Assembly: GCA_965261695.1 (NCBI GenBank)
Contig: OZ253474.1
Location: 4,030,001 to 4,094,000 of the forward strand
Direction: 5' to 3'
DNA length: 64,000 nucleotides
Source: Bin5 sp965261695
GTDB taxonomy: Bacteria > Chloroflexota > Anaerolineae > Caldilineales > Caldilineaceae
Below the pieces are notes generated by a model. The model was not told the DNA's origin and ran no database searches. It worked only from the letters and a program-made list of their open reading frames with translations. Numbering within the stretch: the stretch's first letter is position 1; each line of letters starts with the position of its first letter. Made by a program: the position numbers and the translations under genes. Of this stretch, positions 52,461 through 60,764 are shown piece after piece.

Positions 52461-52518
52461 TTCGCGGAAAGCGCGTAGGATAGCTGCACACTGCTAGCCA
52501 TTGGAGTTCAGACGTTCG

Positions 52519-53304
52519 ATGCCGAACATTCTTGTCACCAATGACGATGGCGTTCATGCTGACAGCATTCGCGTGCTGGCGGCTGCGCTGGACGAGTTGG
52601 GCGAGGTAAAGGTTGTCGCGCCGGAGCGAAACTGGAGCGCCGCCGGACATCCTAAAACGCTGCACAAACCTTTGCGTATGGCGCCGATCAGCTGGCCTGA
52701 CGGGCGGCGTGTCTATGCCTGTAGCGGCGCGCCGTCTGACTGCGTGGCCCTGGCGATCCTGGGCGCGCTGGGAACCGCGTTTGACCTGGTGATCAGCGGC
52801 GTCAACGACACGTTCAACCTTGGCTGTGACGTTCTCTACAGCGGGACAGTGGCCGCGGCGATGGAATCCCTGGTGATGGGCGTGCCGTCGATGGCGATCA
52901 GCTCCGGCCCTGTGGAGGGCTATGAGATCAGCGATGCCGACGCCTGGCAAAACGCCGCCGACTGTGCCCGCAGACTTGCTGCGGTGCTACTGGAACGACC
53001 GCTGCCCCCGCAGACGCTGTTCAACGTCAATGTGCCGAGGCGGCCGGCTGCGCAGACTCGCGGCCTGCGTCTAACCTATCTGGGTCGGCGCATCTACGGG
53101 GACGTGCTCGTCACCCGCGATGATCCGTGGGGCAAGCCGTACCACTGGATCGGGGGGGAAATTCCAACCGGCATCGCCGAAGAGGGCAGTGACTTTGGCG
53201 CGATCGAAGGCGGCTTTGTCAGCATTTCGCCCTTGGGCATCGACCTGACGCGGCATGAACTGTTGGACGAACTGGCGGCGGGCGGTTGGCCGCTGCCCGA
53301 CTGA
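52519..53304 (+). CDS. surE: 5'/3'-nucleotidase SurE
   Basis: Survival protein E nucleotidase, 261 aa, which dephosphorylates nucleoside monophosphates. The metal site NDDG is at residues 8-11 ('ILVTNDDGVHADSI'). The second site reads 'SGVNDTFNLGCDVLYSGTV', where most family members have Gly after the Asn; the metal-binding Asn is kept. ATG 52519 is chosen as the natural N-terminus; an upstream TTG adds six residues. Follows the PBP gene after 58 bp. Confidence 0.93.
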   Translation: MPNILVTNDDGVHADSIRVLAAALDELGEVKVVAPERNWSAAGHPKTLHKPLRMAPISWPDGRRVYACSGAPSDCVALAILGALGTAFDLVISGVNDTFNLGCDVLYSGTVAAAMESLVMGVPSMAISSGPVEGYEISDADAWQNAADCARRLAAVLLERPLPPQTLFNVNVPRRPAAQTRGLRLTYLGRRIYGDVLVTRDDPWGKPYHWIGGEIPTGIAEEGSDFGAIEGGFVSISPLGIDLTRHELLDELAAGGWPLPD

Positions 53305-53465
53305 AAGCGACCAGCGAACGCGGGAACGGATTCGCCGGTCTCCACCGGCTTGCGCCCGCGCTTTGGGGGAACGTGCAGGGGGCAAACTCCGGTCTGATGA
53401 TAGGGCGGAGGTTCCCTTTTGGCGTCGCGCTTAGGCGTAACGCAGGGGTAGTTGAATTGTCACGC

Positions 53466-54365
53466 ATGGTATATGCACCGCCGGCAGATCGGACTCGGTG
53501 GCAGGGGGTAGCAGCGCTCTCCTGGCTCCTCCTGACGGATGCCATTTTGTTGTTTTGGCTGACACTCAAGCCGATCACCTGGAGCAGTTTCTTGTTGCTT
53601 TTGGCCCTGCTCACCACCCTGCCAATCCTTGTACACCTGACGATGCGTACATGGGGCGCGTTCAATCTGGAATACTGGCTTGACCGCAATGCCCTGCGCG
53701 TGCGCTGGGCCGGAACGTGCCAGATTATCCCGCTCCACCGCATTCAGCGAATCATCGAGGGAGCAGACGAGTTTTCCTTGCGGCCCTCTCTGCTGGCGTG
53801 GCCTTCCCCTTTCGCGCGCACCGTACAGGGCGGGCAAGGTCGTCGGCTGGTGCGTTTGGCCAGCGTTCCGTTGAGCCAATGCCTGCTGATCGAGACCGAC
53901 AGCGGAATCTTTGCCATCTCTCCAGCCGATCCGGTCGGCTTTTTGGAGGAGCTGCAAGCCCTAAATCGCTTGGGCCTGTCGCGCAGGTTGCCGCTGCTGC
54001 ACGAGAAGCCGACGAACTACTATGCGTTAGCGACCGAATCGGCGGTTGGACGCTGGCTGCTGCTGGCCGGGCTGGTCGGTTGTCTCATTCTATTTGGCTA
54101 TCTCATGATCCGCTTCCCACAGTTGCCGGAAACGTTGGTCTTTCATTTCAATCGACAGGGTGTGCCGGACAGCATTCGTCACAAAAGCGCTCTCTTCCTG
54201 CTGCCAGTCGTCGGTCTCCTGACCTATCTGACAAATACAGTCGCCGGCGTGCGGATGAGGCTGCGGAGCCAGCCATCCGGCGCCTACCTGTTCTGGGCCG
54301 GTTCGCTGCTGGTGCAGGCGCTCTCTTTGATGGCGCTGTTCAGCCTGACGGATATGGGGGGATAG
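53466..54365 (+). CDS. membrane protein with PH-like domain and DUF1648-like segment
   Basis: About 300-aa protein with two membrane helices near the N-terminus ('ALSWLLLTDAILLFWL' and 'FLLLLALLTTLPILVHL'). A bacterial PH-like domain follows ('YWLDRNALRVRWAGTCQIIP', 'LLIETDSGIFAISPADPVGF'). Then come a helix, the DUF1648-like stretch 'LPETLVFHFNRQGVPDS' and two more helices. Function is unknown; such combinations occur in membrane-stress or sortilin-like bacterial proteins. Start is uncertain: ATG 53466 or TTG 53457 are reasonable, while reading from 53286 overlaps surE and adds non-family sequence. Confidence 0.7.
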   Translation: MVYAPPADRTRWQGVAALSWLLLTDAILLFWLTLKPITWSSFLLLLALLTTLPILVHLTMRTWGAFNLEYWLDRNALRVRWAGTCQIIPLHRIQRIIEGADEFSLRPSLLAWPSPFARTVQGGQGRRLVRLASVPLSQCLLIETDSGIFAISPADPVGFLEELQALNRLGLSRRLPLLHEKPTNYYALATESAVGRWLLLAGLVGCLILFGYLMIRFPQLPETLVFHFNRQGVPDSIRHKSALFLLPVVGLLTYLTNTVAGVRMRLRSQPSGAYLFWAGSLLVQALSLMALFSLTDMGG

Positions 54366-54426
54366 TGGTAAACCGCCAGCCGCGCGCAGTCAAGCTGTCC
54401 ACAAACCACTGGCCGAGGAGTTATTC

Positions 54427-55188
54427 GTGTCGCGCCCCTATCTGACGATCATCATTCCCGCATATAACGAAGCGCGGCGCCTACCCCACTCTCTGACGAA
54501 AATCTCTAACTATCTGCGCACGCAATCCTTTTCAACCGAGATTCTGGTGGTGGAAAACGGTTCGACTGACGAAACCAGTGCAGTGGTGCGCGAATTCGCG
54601 CAATCTCTCTCATCTGCGAATCTGTTTACGCTCCAACTGCTGCACAGCGCGCGCGGGAAGGGCGCGGCGGTGAAGACGGGGATGCTGGTGGGCAGGGGTG
54701 ACTATCTCTTCATCTGCGACGCCGACCTGTCGATGCCGATCGAGGAAATTGCCAAGTTTCTGCCTCCTCAACAAGAGCCGGGCGGGTACGATGTTGCCAT
54801 CGCCAGCCGGGAAATAGCAGGCGCAGTGCGCCACAACGAGCCGTTCTATCGACATCTGATGGGGCGTGTATTCAACTATGTTGTGCGCAAACTGATCATA
54901 CCGGGGATTGAAGATACGCAGTGCGGCTTCAAGATGTTTACCCAGGCGGCGGCGGCGCAGGTCTTTCCCCATCAGACGATCGATGGCTGGGGGTTTGATC
55001 CCGAGGTTCTATACGTCAGCCACATCCGGGGCATGCACATGATCGAAGTGCCGATCAATTGGTACTACATGGCCGAGAGCCGGATCAATCCCCTGGTGGA
55101 CACGATCAACATGGTGCGGGATGTTCTGCGAATTCGTCGCAACGGCCTGCGGGGTATCTATCTGGAGACGCCCCGCTCGGTGGAGTGA
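54427..55188 (+). CDS. family 2 glycosyltransferase, polyprenyl-phosphate type
   Basis: 253-aa GT-A enzyme resembling dolichyl-phosphate glucosyl/mannosyltransferases (Alg5/DPM1 group). Motifs: 'LTIIIPAYNEARRLPHSL', 'VVENGSTDET' for nucleotide binding, 'ARGKGAAVKTGM', the metal-binding 'CDADLSMP', and 'DTQCGFKMF', a hallmark of this group. No membrane helices apart from a short hydrophobic stretch, so it would act at the cytoplasmic face to charge a lipid carrier. GTG start with GAGGAG upstream. Confidence 0.9.
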   Translation: MSRPYLTIIIPAYNEARRLPHSLTKISNYLRTQSFSTEILVVENGSTDETSAVVREFAQSLSSANLFTLQLLHSARGKGAAVKTGMLVGRGDYLFICDADLSMPIEEIAKFLPPQQEPGGYDVAIASREIAGAVRHNEPFYRHLMGRVFNYVVRKLIIPGIEDTQCGFKMFTQAAAAQVFPHQTIDGWGFDPEVLYVSHIRGMHMIEVPINWYYMAESRINPLVDTINMVRDVLRIRRNGLRGIYLETPRSVE

Positions 55189-55344
55189 AGCGCGTTCACA
55201 CCGAGGACACGTTTCCCCCGCCCTGCGTATTTCGTAACGGCAGGCGCGACGTCTGCGTTTCCAAGACGTAGTACATGTCAAGAGCCCTGGCTACAGCTGC
55301 CATACATATAAGCAATCGAGGATCAGAAACGACAGCGCAACCGG

Positions 55345-56033
55345 TCAAGCCGGCGGCGAGCGCAAGGCCTCCTTGCTTGCCAGCCATATCTGTACGCCAT
55401 TGGCGACGAAATGGGCGGCAAGGGGTGTGAGCAGGCTCTGCTGCCACACGAACAGCAGGCCAAACAGCGCGCCGGCCGCACCGGCCCCGACGATGCCCCA
55501 CACGCCCTGCGGACTGTGCAGCAGGCCGAAGATAACGCTGAAGCCCAGGATCAGCCAGGGGAGTGGCAATAGGGGGGAGAGACCGCCGATGAGCAGGCTG
55601 CGGAACAGCACCTCCTCGAACAGCACACTCAACATGAGCGCGAAGGGCAGCAGACGGGCCTCCCTCGCGTTGCGTGGGATCACGAGCGCCAGAATCGGGC
55701 GGTAAACCCGGTATTGGCGTAGCGCGTCACAAGTCGACCCATGCCCAAGAAGAGGGCAGCCAATCCAAGACCGGTCAACACCCCCGTCAGCAGTTGCGAA
55801 CCTGCATCGTGAAACTGCCAGCCCAACGTTTCCGGCGGCAGACCGCTGCCCCGCCCCAGTAACAGGCAGACGACCAGGACCACAGCGCGCAGAGCATTTT
55901 CAGCCGGGAGCAGCAGCAGATTTTGCTGCGGCTGCCAGTGCCGCAGCAGGCGCGCCGTCGTGTATGCGCCGAATCCCATAATTGCCGTGATGAGCAGCGT
56001 CAGCGCCACAAACAACGCATATCGCAATGTCAT
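55345..56033 (-). pseudogene. CPBP-family intramembrane protease, frameshifted
   Basis: Two overlapping minus-strand frames together form one CPBP (Abi/CAAX) membrane protease of about 230 aa. The upstream frame (start about 56033) encodes 'MTLRYALFVALTLLITAIMG' and further helices and stops at 55680-55682. The downstream frame encodes the active-site part 'LFEEVLFRSLLIGG' (paired Glu), 'VIFGLLHSPQG' and 'LTPLAAHFVANG'. The downstream frame stays open well upstream of its first start codon, reading 'RVYRPILALVIPRN', as expected if a one-base indel near 55700-55760 split a single gene. It may be a real inactivation or an assembly error. Confidence 0.7.
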
Positions 56034-56167
56034 GCCCGTAGTGTAGGCGACTGGGGGCGCTGCCTTCAAATCTCTAAACGACCCGCATCGCCCGCAGGCG
56101 TGTAGTCGTTAGCTCTTCTTCAGGCTGCCCGAAGTAAGTCACTGCCATGAGCGATTAAAATCAAGAG

Positions 56168-57094
56168 TTGGATCGTCCCAAATCCCGCAAAAAGGCCTGC
56201 GTGGTCGTGCTTGTCGTCGTGGTCCTGGCGATCGTAGCCTCTTTGGCGTGCCTCCGAATCCTGCGCTGCATTATAGTTAACTGTGACGGTCCAACTCGCA
56301 TACCCATGCCGGCTCTTCCAACCGAGTTGACAGCGCTCCCTGTCCAAGCACACTCGGAGTGTTCCATCAATTGGGGATGGAATCAAGGCGGAACCTATGT
56401 TTGGGAGTATCCCGGCATCTTTCCTACCGTCATTCCTGACAACAGTGTTCTTCCTACAGGCTTCAGAGGAGAAACTCTTGGGAAAGTTCGCGATTGTACC
56501 GAGATTCTGGTAACGGACTACGCCTGGTCAGAAGTAGATGGTGAGTTTTACGTACTGATTGAATCCGAGCGGGCGGCAGGATGGATGCCTTTCGAATATG
56601 TTATCTTTGATATTGCAAGGAGGATGAAAGAATTAGAGTCAGCAGACGTAGAAATTATCTCCAGGATCATGGAGAAAGTCGACGATCCCACATTTCGTTT
56701 CCTCCGTGACCTCCATTTCGAAAGCCCCGCAATGCACTCCCTTTTCGATGTGTACATCCACGAAGACTGGCTGATCTACGTGAAAAGCCCTTGCAGTGAA
56801 GGTGATCTTTCTCATCGTTTCTTCCTGCATATCACCCCGGCCAATTGGGAGGACCTTCCCGAAGAACATTCGTGGCGTGGCTTTGGCATCTACGACTTCT
56901 ATTCCTCTGACCTGAACGTCACCTCCGTTATCAATGAGAGCGGGTGCATCGTGGCTCTGGCGCTTCCTGAGCACAACATCCTGATTATCTACACCGGCCA
57001 GGTCATACGCGAGGAGAGCGCCGCCGGCGAAGTCTCCTGGAAAGGACCCATCTGGGACGGGGCGGCAATCATAGCCCGAGAAGTGAGTAAGTAA
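56168..57094 (+). CDS. exported or membrane-anchored protein of unknown function
   Basis: 308-aa protein with a basic N-terminus and one strongly hydrophobic segment ('ACVVVLVVVVLAIVASLACL'), then a largely beta-rich exterior domain. Residues around 105-150 ('DYAWSEVDGEFYVLIESERA', then 'GWMPFEYVIF') resemble an SH3-like fold. Several Cys (for example 'SECSINWGW', 'SPCSEG', 'ESGCIV') could form disulfides. TTG start with no clear ribosome site. Its DNA is visibly less GC-rich than the genes around it, so it may be a recent acquisition. No family recognised. Confidence 0.6.
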   Translation: MDRPKSRKKACVVVLVVVVLAIVASLACLRILRCIIVNCDGPTRIPMPALPTELTALPVQAHSECSINWGWNQGGTYVWEYPGIFPTVIPDNSVLPTGFRGETLGKVRDCTEILVTDYAWSEVDGEFYVLIESERAAGWMPFEYVIFDIARRMKELESADVEIISRIMEKVDDPTFRFLRDLHFESPAMHSLFDVYIHEDWLIYVKSPCSEGDLSHRFFLHITPANWEDLPEEHSWRGFGIYDFYSSDLNVTSVINESGCIVALALPEHNILIIYTGQVIREESAAGEVSWKGPIWDGAAIIAREVSK

Positions 57095-57266
57095 CCGTCC
57101 GCTCTCAGCTATGCAATTTCGTTCCACAAACGGGCCCAAGCCTGATGGAATTTGCTACATTGTCAGCGGAAGACCGTCTGGCGGCAGCTTGGCAACTTGG
57201 CAATGGGCGAACTGGCGGCGATTCCAGCCACTCCCAATGCGGGACATCCCAGCGCGCACCAATTTT

Positions 57267-57295
57267 TTGAATAGTTCCCCCCCGTTTGCTATACT
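57267..57295 (+). promoter_or_regulatory. sigma70-like promoter for structured RNA
   Basis: TTGAAT (57267-57272), 17-bp spacer containing a C7 run, TATACT (57290-57295). Start of transcription expected near 57302. Confidence 0.7.
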
Positions 57296-57301
57296 GAACC
57301 T

Positions 57302-57394
57302 GAAATTACTGTCAGATAGGCGCGCCGCTTTTGGGCGCGTCGAAGAGGTGGACACCTCTTCTTAGGCGGAGACAAAGGCGTCTCCGCCTTTTTC
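57302..57394 (+). ncRNA. candidate small RNA or attenuator leader
   Basis: About 93 nt between a good promoter and an intrinsic terminator, with three consecutive hairpins. They are 57320-57340 (CGCGCC/GGCGCG with a G.U closing pair), 57342-57361 (GAAGAGGT/ACCTCTTC, perfect, GGAC loop) and the terminator at 57364-57394. No open reading frame of note. It ends 78 bp before the acyl-CoA dehydrogenase start, so it may be either an independent small RNA or a leader that terminates unless a signal is present. No known RNA family recognised. Confidence 0.5.
57364..57394 (+). terminator. intrinsic terminator
   Basis: AGGCGGAGAC (57364-57373) pairs perfectly with GTCTCCGCCT (57380-57389), 6-nt loop, followed by TTTTT. 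The clearest intrinsic terminator in the window. Confidence 0.85.
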
Positions 57395-57471
57395 GTCGGT
57401 ACGTCAATCTTGACTGTCGTTGATCCCCAGGCGTTGGGGCACTCGACGGCAATCAACAAAGGATTGGACTT

Positions 57472-58692
57472 ATGCCTTCGTCGCAGAAATTGCTTTACAC
57501 GGAGGAACATGAACTGGTTCGCAAAATGGCCTATGACTTCACCCGCAATGAGGTCATGCCCATTATTGCCGAGCATGACCGCAAGCACACGTTCCCCTCC
57601 GAACTGCTGCCCAAGATGGCGCAACTGGGCTTTCTGGGCATCTGCCTGCCGGCGCGCTACGGCGGCGCCGGGATGGACTTTCTCTCGCTGGGCATCGTCT
57701 GCGAAGCGCTCGAATACGGCGATTCGTCGGTGCGCGAGACGATCGCGGTGCATCTTGCGCTGCACGCGCTGCCGATCTTCCAGTGGGGCACGGAGGAGCA
57801 GAAGCAGGCGTTTCTGCCCGACCTGGCCTGCGGCGCGCATGTCGCCTGCTTCTGCCTGACGGAGCCGGGCGCCGGTTCGGACGTGGCTGCGATCCAGACG
57901 CGTGCCCGCCGTGATGGGGATGACTATCTCCTCAGCGGCGAGAAGATGTGGATCACGCTGGCCGATGTGGCCGACCGCTTTCTCGTTTTCGCCAAGACGC
58001 AGCCGGAGCAAGGCGCGCGCGGCATCTCGGCCTTCATTCTGGAGCGCGGCTGGGACGGGCTTACCACCGGCACGCTCGAAGGCAAAATGGGCGTCCGCGC
58101 CAGCAATACCGGCTGGCTCAATATGCAGGAGGTGCGCGTGCCGGCCGCTCACCGGTTGGGGGAAGAGGGCGAGGGCTTCAAGATCGCGATGAGCTGCCTG
58201 GATAACGCCCGTTTCGGCGTTGCCGCCGGGGCCATGGGCATTATCCGCGCCTGTATCGACCAATCGGTCAACTACGCGTTGCAACGCAAAACGTTCGGCA
58301 AGCCGATCGCCGAGCACCAGCTCGTTCAGCAGATGATCGCCCAGATGCAGCAGGACCTGGATATCGGTGAATTGCTGGTGTGGAAAGCCGGCACGCTCAA
58401 GAATCGAGGCGAGCGCAACACGCGCGAAACCAGCATGGCCAAATGGTTCTGCACCGAGGCCGCCCGCCGCGCCGCCGACAATGCGGTCCAGATACACGGC
58501 GCCTATGGCTATTCGGACGAGTACAATGTGGAGCGCCATTTACGCAATACCAAGAGCGCGGTGATCTACGAGGGCACGAGCCAGATTCACACGTTGATGC
58601 AGGCCGCCTACACGTTGGGCATGCGCCAGGACCGGCCTCTGCGCTGCCCCATGCCGGCCTATGACGCGGACGCCTGGCAAGAGGAAGGTTAG
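57472..58692 (+). CDS. acyl-CoA dehydrogenase
   Basis: FAD enzyme of about 406 aa that introduces a 2,3-double bond into an acyl-CoA and passes electrons to ETF. Motifs: 'CFCLTEPGAGSDVAAIQT' (flavin and substrate contact), 'EKMWITLADVADRFLVFA', 'ALQRKTFGKPIAEHQLVQQM' and 'QIHGAYGYSDEYNVERHL'. The catalytic base is the Glu in 'VIYEGTSQIHTLMQA', as in short/medium-chain and glutaryl-type enzymes. The ETF subunit genes follow, supporting this electron route. AAAGGA lies upstream of the ATG. Acyl specificity cannot be read. Confidence 0.94.
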   Translation: MPSSQKLLYTEEHELVRKMAYDFTRNEVMPIIAEHDRKHTFPSELLPKMAQLGFLGICLPARYGGAGMDFLSLGIVCEALEYGDSSVRETIAVHLALHALPIFQWGTEEQKQAFLPDLACGAHVACFCLTEPGAGSDVAAIQTRARRDGDDYLLSGEKMWITLADVADRFLVFAKTQPEQGARGISAFILERGWDGLTTGTLEGKMGVRASNTGWLNMQEVRVPAAHRLGEEGEGFKIAMSCLDNARFGVAAGAMGIIRACIDQSVNYALQRKTFGKPIAEHQLVQQMIAQMQQDLDIGELLVWKAGTLKNRGERNTRETSMAKWFCTEAARRAADNAVQIHGAYGYSDEYNVERHLRNTKSAVIYEGTSQIHTLMQAAYTLGMRQDRPLRCPMPAYDADAWQEEG

Positions 58693-58776
58693 GGTTCGAC
58701 CCGCGCTGCGGACAACCTTCCAACGGGCCGCACGCCCACGAATGTAACGCACGATTTGGCAAAAACGGAGCGCAGT

Positions 58777-59562
58777 GTGAACATAGCCGTGCTAATCAAG
58801 CAGACGCCCGACACCGCCGAGTTGCCCAAAGTGACGGTGGCCGAAGCACAGTCCGGCGATGTGCAGGCCACCATGGTCATCAATCCCTGGGATGAGTTTG
58901 CCGTCGAGGAGGCAATCGATCTCTCCGATCGTTTCGGTTGCGCGACGGTCGCCATCTCCCTGGGTCGTGAAGGCGAAACCGAGGCGTTGAAGCACGCGCT
59001 GGCGATGGGCGTGGACTGCGCCGTGCTGGTGGATGAACGGGTCGTCGACGACGGCGATGAGTGGGCCACAGCCGAGACCCTGGCCGCGGCGGTCAAGATG
59101 GCCGGCGGCGAGGATGATGTGTCGCTCGTCCTGGCCGGCAAGATGAGCGTAGACGGCAACAGCGGTGTCGTCTATGCCGGCGTCGCCTGCAAGCTGGGCT
59201 GGGATTTGCTGGTCAACGTCACCCGGATCGTGGACATTGCCGATGGCAAACTGATCGCCGAACAGGTCTTTGAAGGAGGCCAGGAGACGGTGGAGGCGCC
59301 GCTGCCGGTCGTAGTGAGCGTGGCCAAGGAGATCAACGAACCCCGCTACCCCAGCTTTATGGGCATCCGCAAGGCCAGCCGCGCCCGGATCCCCGTCCTG
59401 GGGAGCGATGAGTTGGAGGTCGACCCTTCCCGCACCGTCCGCTGGCAAAACCTGAACAAGCCTGAGCCTGAACATGTGCAGGTGCGCATCTTCGAGGGCA
59501 ACAGCGTCGAGGAGAAGGCGGCGCAACTGGCAGATGCCCTGATGGCGGAGAAGGTGATATAG
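58777..59562 (+). CDS. etfB: electron transfer flavoprotein beta subunit
   Basis: AMP-binding subunit of ETF, 261 aa. It begins MNIAVLIKQTPDTAELPKV and carries 'INPWDEFAVEEAIDL', 'AMGVDCAVLVDE', 'SVDGNSGVVYAGVACKLGWD' and 'EINEPRYPSFMGIRKASR', all family signatures. GTG 58777 is preferred because CGGAG lies six bases upstream and it gives the family N-terminus; TTG 58756 adds seven residues. Acts with EtfA to take electrons from acyl-CoA dehydrogenase. Confidence 0.94.
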   Translation: MNIAVLIKQTPDTAELPKVTVAEAQSGDVQATMVINPWDEFAVEEAIDLSDRFGCATVAISLGREGETEALKHALAMGVDCAVLVDERVVDDGDEWATAETLAAAVKMAGGEDDVSLVLAGKMSVDGNSGVVYAGVACKLGWDLLVNVTRIVDIADGKLIAEQVFEGGQETVEAPLPVVVSVAKEINEPRYPSFMGIRKASRARIPVLGSDELEVDPSRTVRWQNLNKPEPEHVQVRIFEGNSVEEKAAQLADALMAEKVI

Positions 59563-59592
59563 GCTTGCGAGACGTTAGGGAGGCTCTCTCTT

Positions 59593-60573
59593 ATGTCGAT
59601 TCTCGTCTGGATCGAACAGAACGACGGTCAGGCCGTTTCCAACTGTTGGGAACTCCTGGCCAAGGCCAAGGAATTGGCCGCAGAACTGGAGACCGGCATC
59701 GCGGCGCTGCTTATCGGTGAAGTCGTCGACGAGGCGGCGGGTCAGGCCTTCTCCTATGGGGCCGACGCGGTCTACACTGCGGTTGATGCCAGCCTGTCGC
59801 ACTTTCGATTACAGCCCTACGCCGCGATCGCCGAACAGGCGGTCGAACAGATCGGCGCAACGGTTTTTCTGACGAACGCGTCGATTCGCGGCGGCATCAT
59901 GGCAGCGACTGTCGCCTGCCGTCAGCAGGCCGGCATCGCCGCCAACGTGTCCGATTTGAGAGTGGAGGGCGGCAGACTGGTGGCGACGCGCACCATCTAT
60001 TCCGGCAATATCCGCGCCGAGGTCCACTATGAGAGCCGGCTGGCCGTCGCCAGTGTGCGGCCGCGCTCGTTTTCCATGCCGGAACCTGTCAATGGCGCAG
60101 GCACGGTGGAGACATTGGATGTCGCGCTGAACGAAGACGACATCCGCCAGAAGATCACCGACTTTCGCGCCGCCGATGCGAGCGAAATCAGCCTGACCGA
60201 TGCACATATCATCGTCTCCGGCGGGCGGGGTGTGGCCGCGGACCCTCAAAAGGGCTTCGAGCTGGTCAGCGAATTGGCCCAGACACTGGGCGCGGCTCTG
60301 GGAGCAAGCCGGGCCGCGGTCGATGCCGGCTACATCCCCTATAAGCACCAGGTCGGGCAGACCGGCAAGACGGTCAGGCCGGATCTGTATATCGCCTGCG
60401 GCATTTCCGGCGCCATCCAACATCTGGCCGGCATGGGCAACAGCAAGCTCATCGTCGCCATTAACAAGGACCCGGACGCACCGATTTTTGAACGTGCAAA
60501 GTATGGCATCGTCGATGACCTGTTCAAGGCTGTTCCGGCGCTGACGGCGGAGTTCAGGAAGCGGTTGAACTGA
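59593..60573 (+). CDS. etfA: electron transfer flavoprotein alpha subunit
   Basis: FAD-binding subunit of ETF, 326 aa. The C-terminal domain has the flavin motifs 'VSGGRGVAADPQKGFELV', 'YKHQVGQTGKTVRPDLYIAC', 'GISGAIQHLAGMGNSKLIVA' and 'INKDPDAPIFERAKYGIVDD'. The N-terminal domain is of the usual nucleotide-fold type ('MSILVWIEQNDGQAVSNCWE'). GGGAGG precedes the ATG. It starts 30 bp after etfB. Confidence 0.95.
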   Translation: MSILVWIEQNDGQAVSNCWELLAKAKELAAELETGIAALLIGEVVDEAAGQAFSYGADAVYTAVDASLSHFRLQPYAAIAEQAVEQIGATVFLTNASIRGGIMAATVACRQQAGIAANVSDLRVEGGRLVATRTIYSGNIRAEVHYESRLAVASVRPRSFSMPEPVNGAGTVETLDVALNEDDIRQKITDFRAADASEISLTDAHIIVSGGRGVAADPQKGFELVSELAQTLGAALGASRAAVDAGYIPYKHQVGQTGKTVRPDLYIACGISGAIQHLAGMGNSKLIVAINKDPDAPIFERAKYGIVDDLFKAVPALTAEFRKRLN

Positions 60574-60643
60574 CGCCGCTGCCGCAGCGGTTTGCGTTTG
60601 CGACCCCAGGCGCGAGCCGGTTCCTTCGGTGCCTCTGTTTCGG

Positions 60644-60654
60644 TATGATACAAT
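60644..60654 (+). promoter_or_regulatory. extended -10 promoter candidate
   Basis: TGATACAAT (60646-60654) overlaps TATGAT (60644-60649); no strong -35. It lies 111 bp before thrC and matches the element before the aldolase at 35327. Confidence 0.4.
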
Positions 60655-60764
60655 ACGTGAACCGTTTTTGATCGTCTTTATCGCGTGTCCGCGAGGAATG
60701 CATGCCAGGCTGCGTTCGCGCTGTCAAGCGCGAAGGAATGCGTCTGCTACCTTGGTGAGTTCCA

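Noticed and set aside
53286..54365. Longer 359-aa reading of the PH/DUF1648 membrane protein
   Set aside because: It would overlap surE and adds about 60 residues with no family similarity; the start near 53466 fits better.
55680..55683. Translational coupling or programmed frameshift joining the two CPBP frames
   Set aside because: No slippery sequence or strong ribosome site is visible, and the downstream frame is open well upstream of the overlap, which fits a simple indel better.
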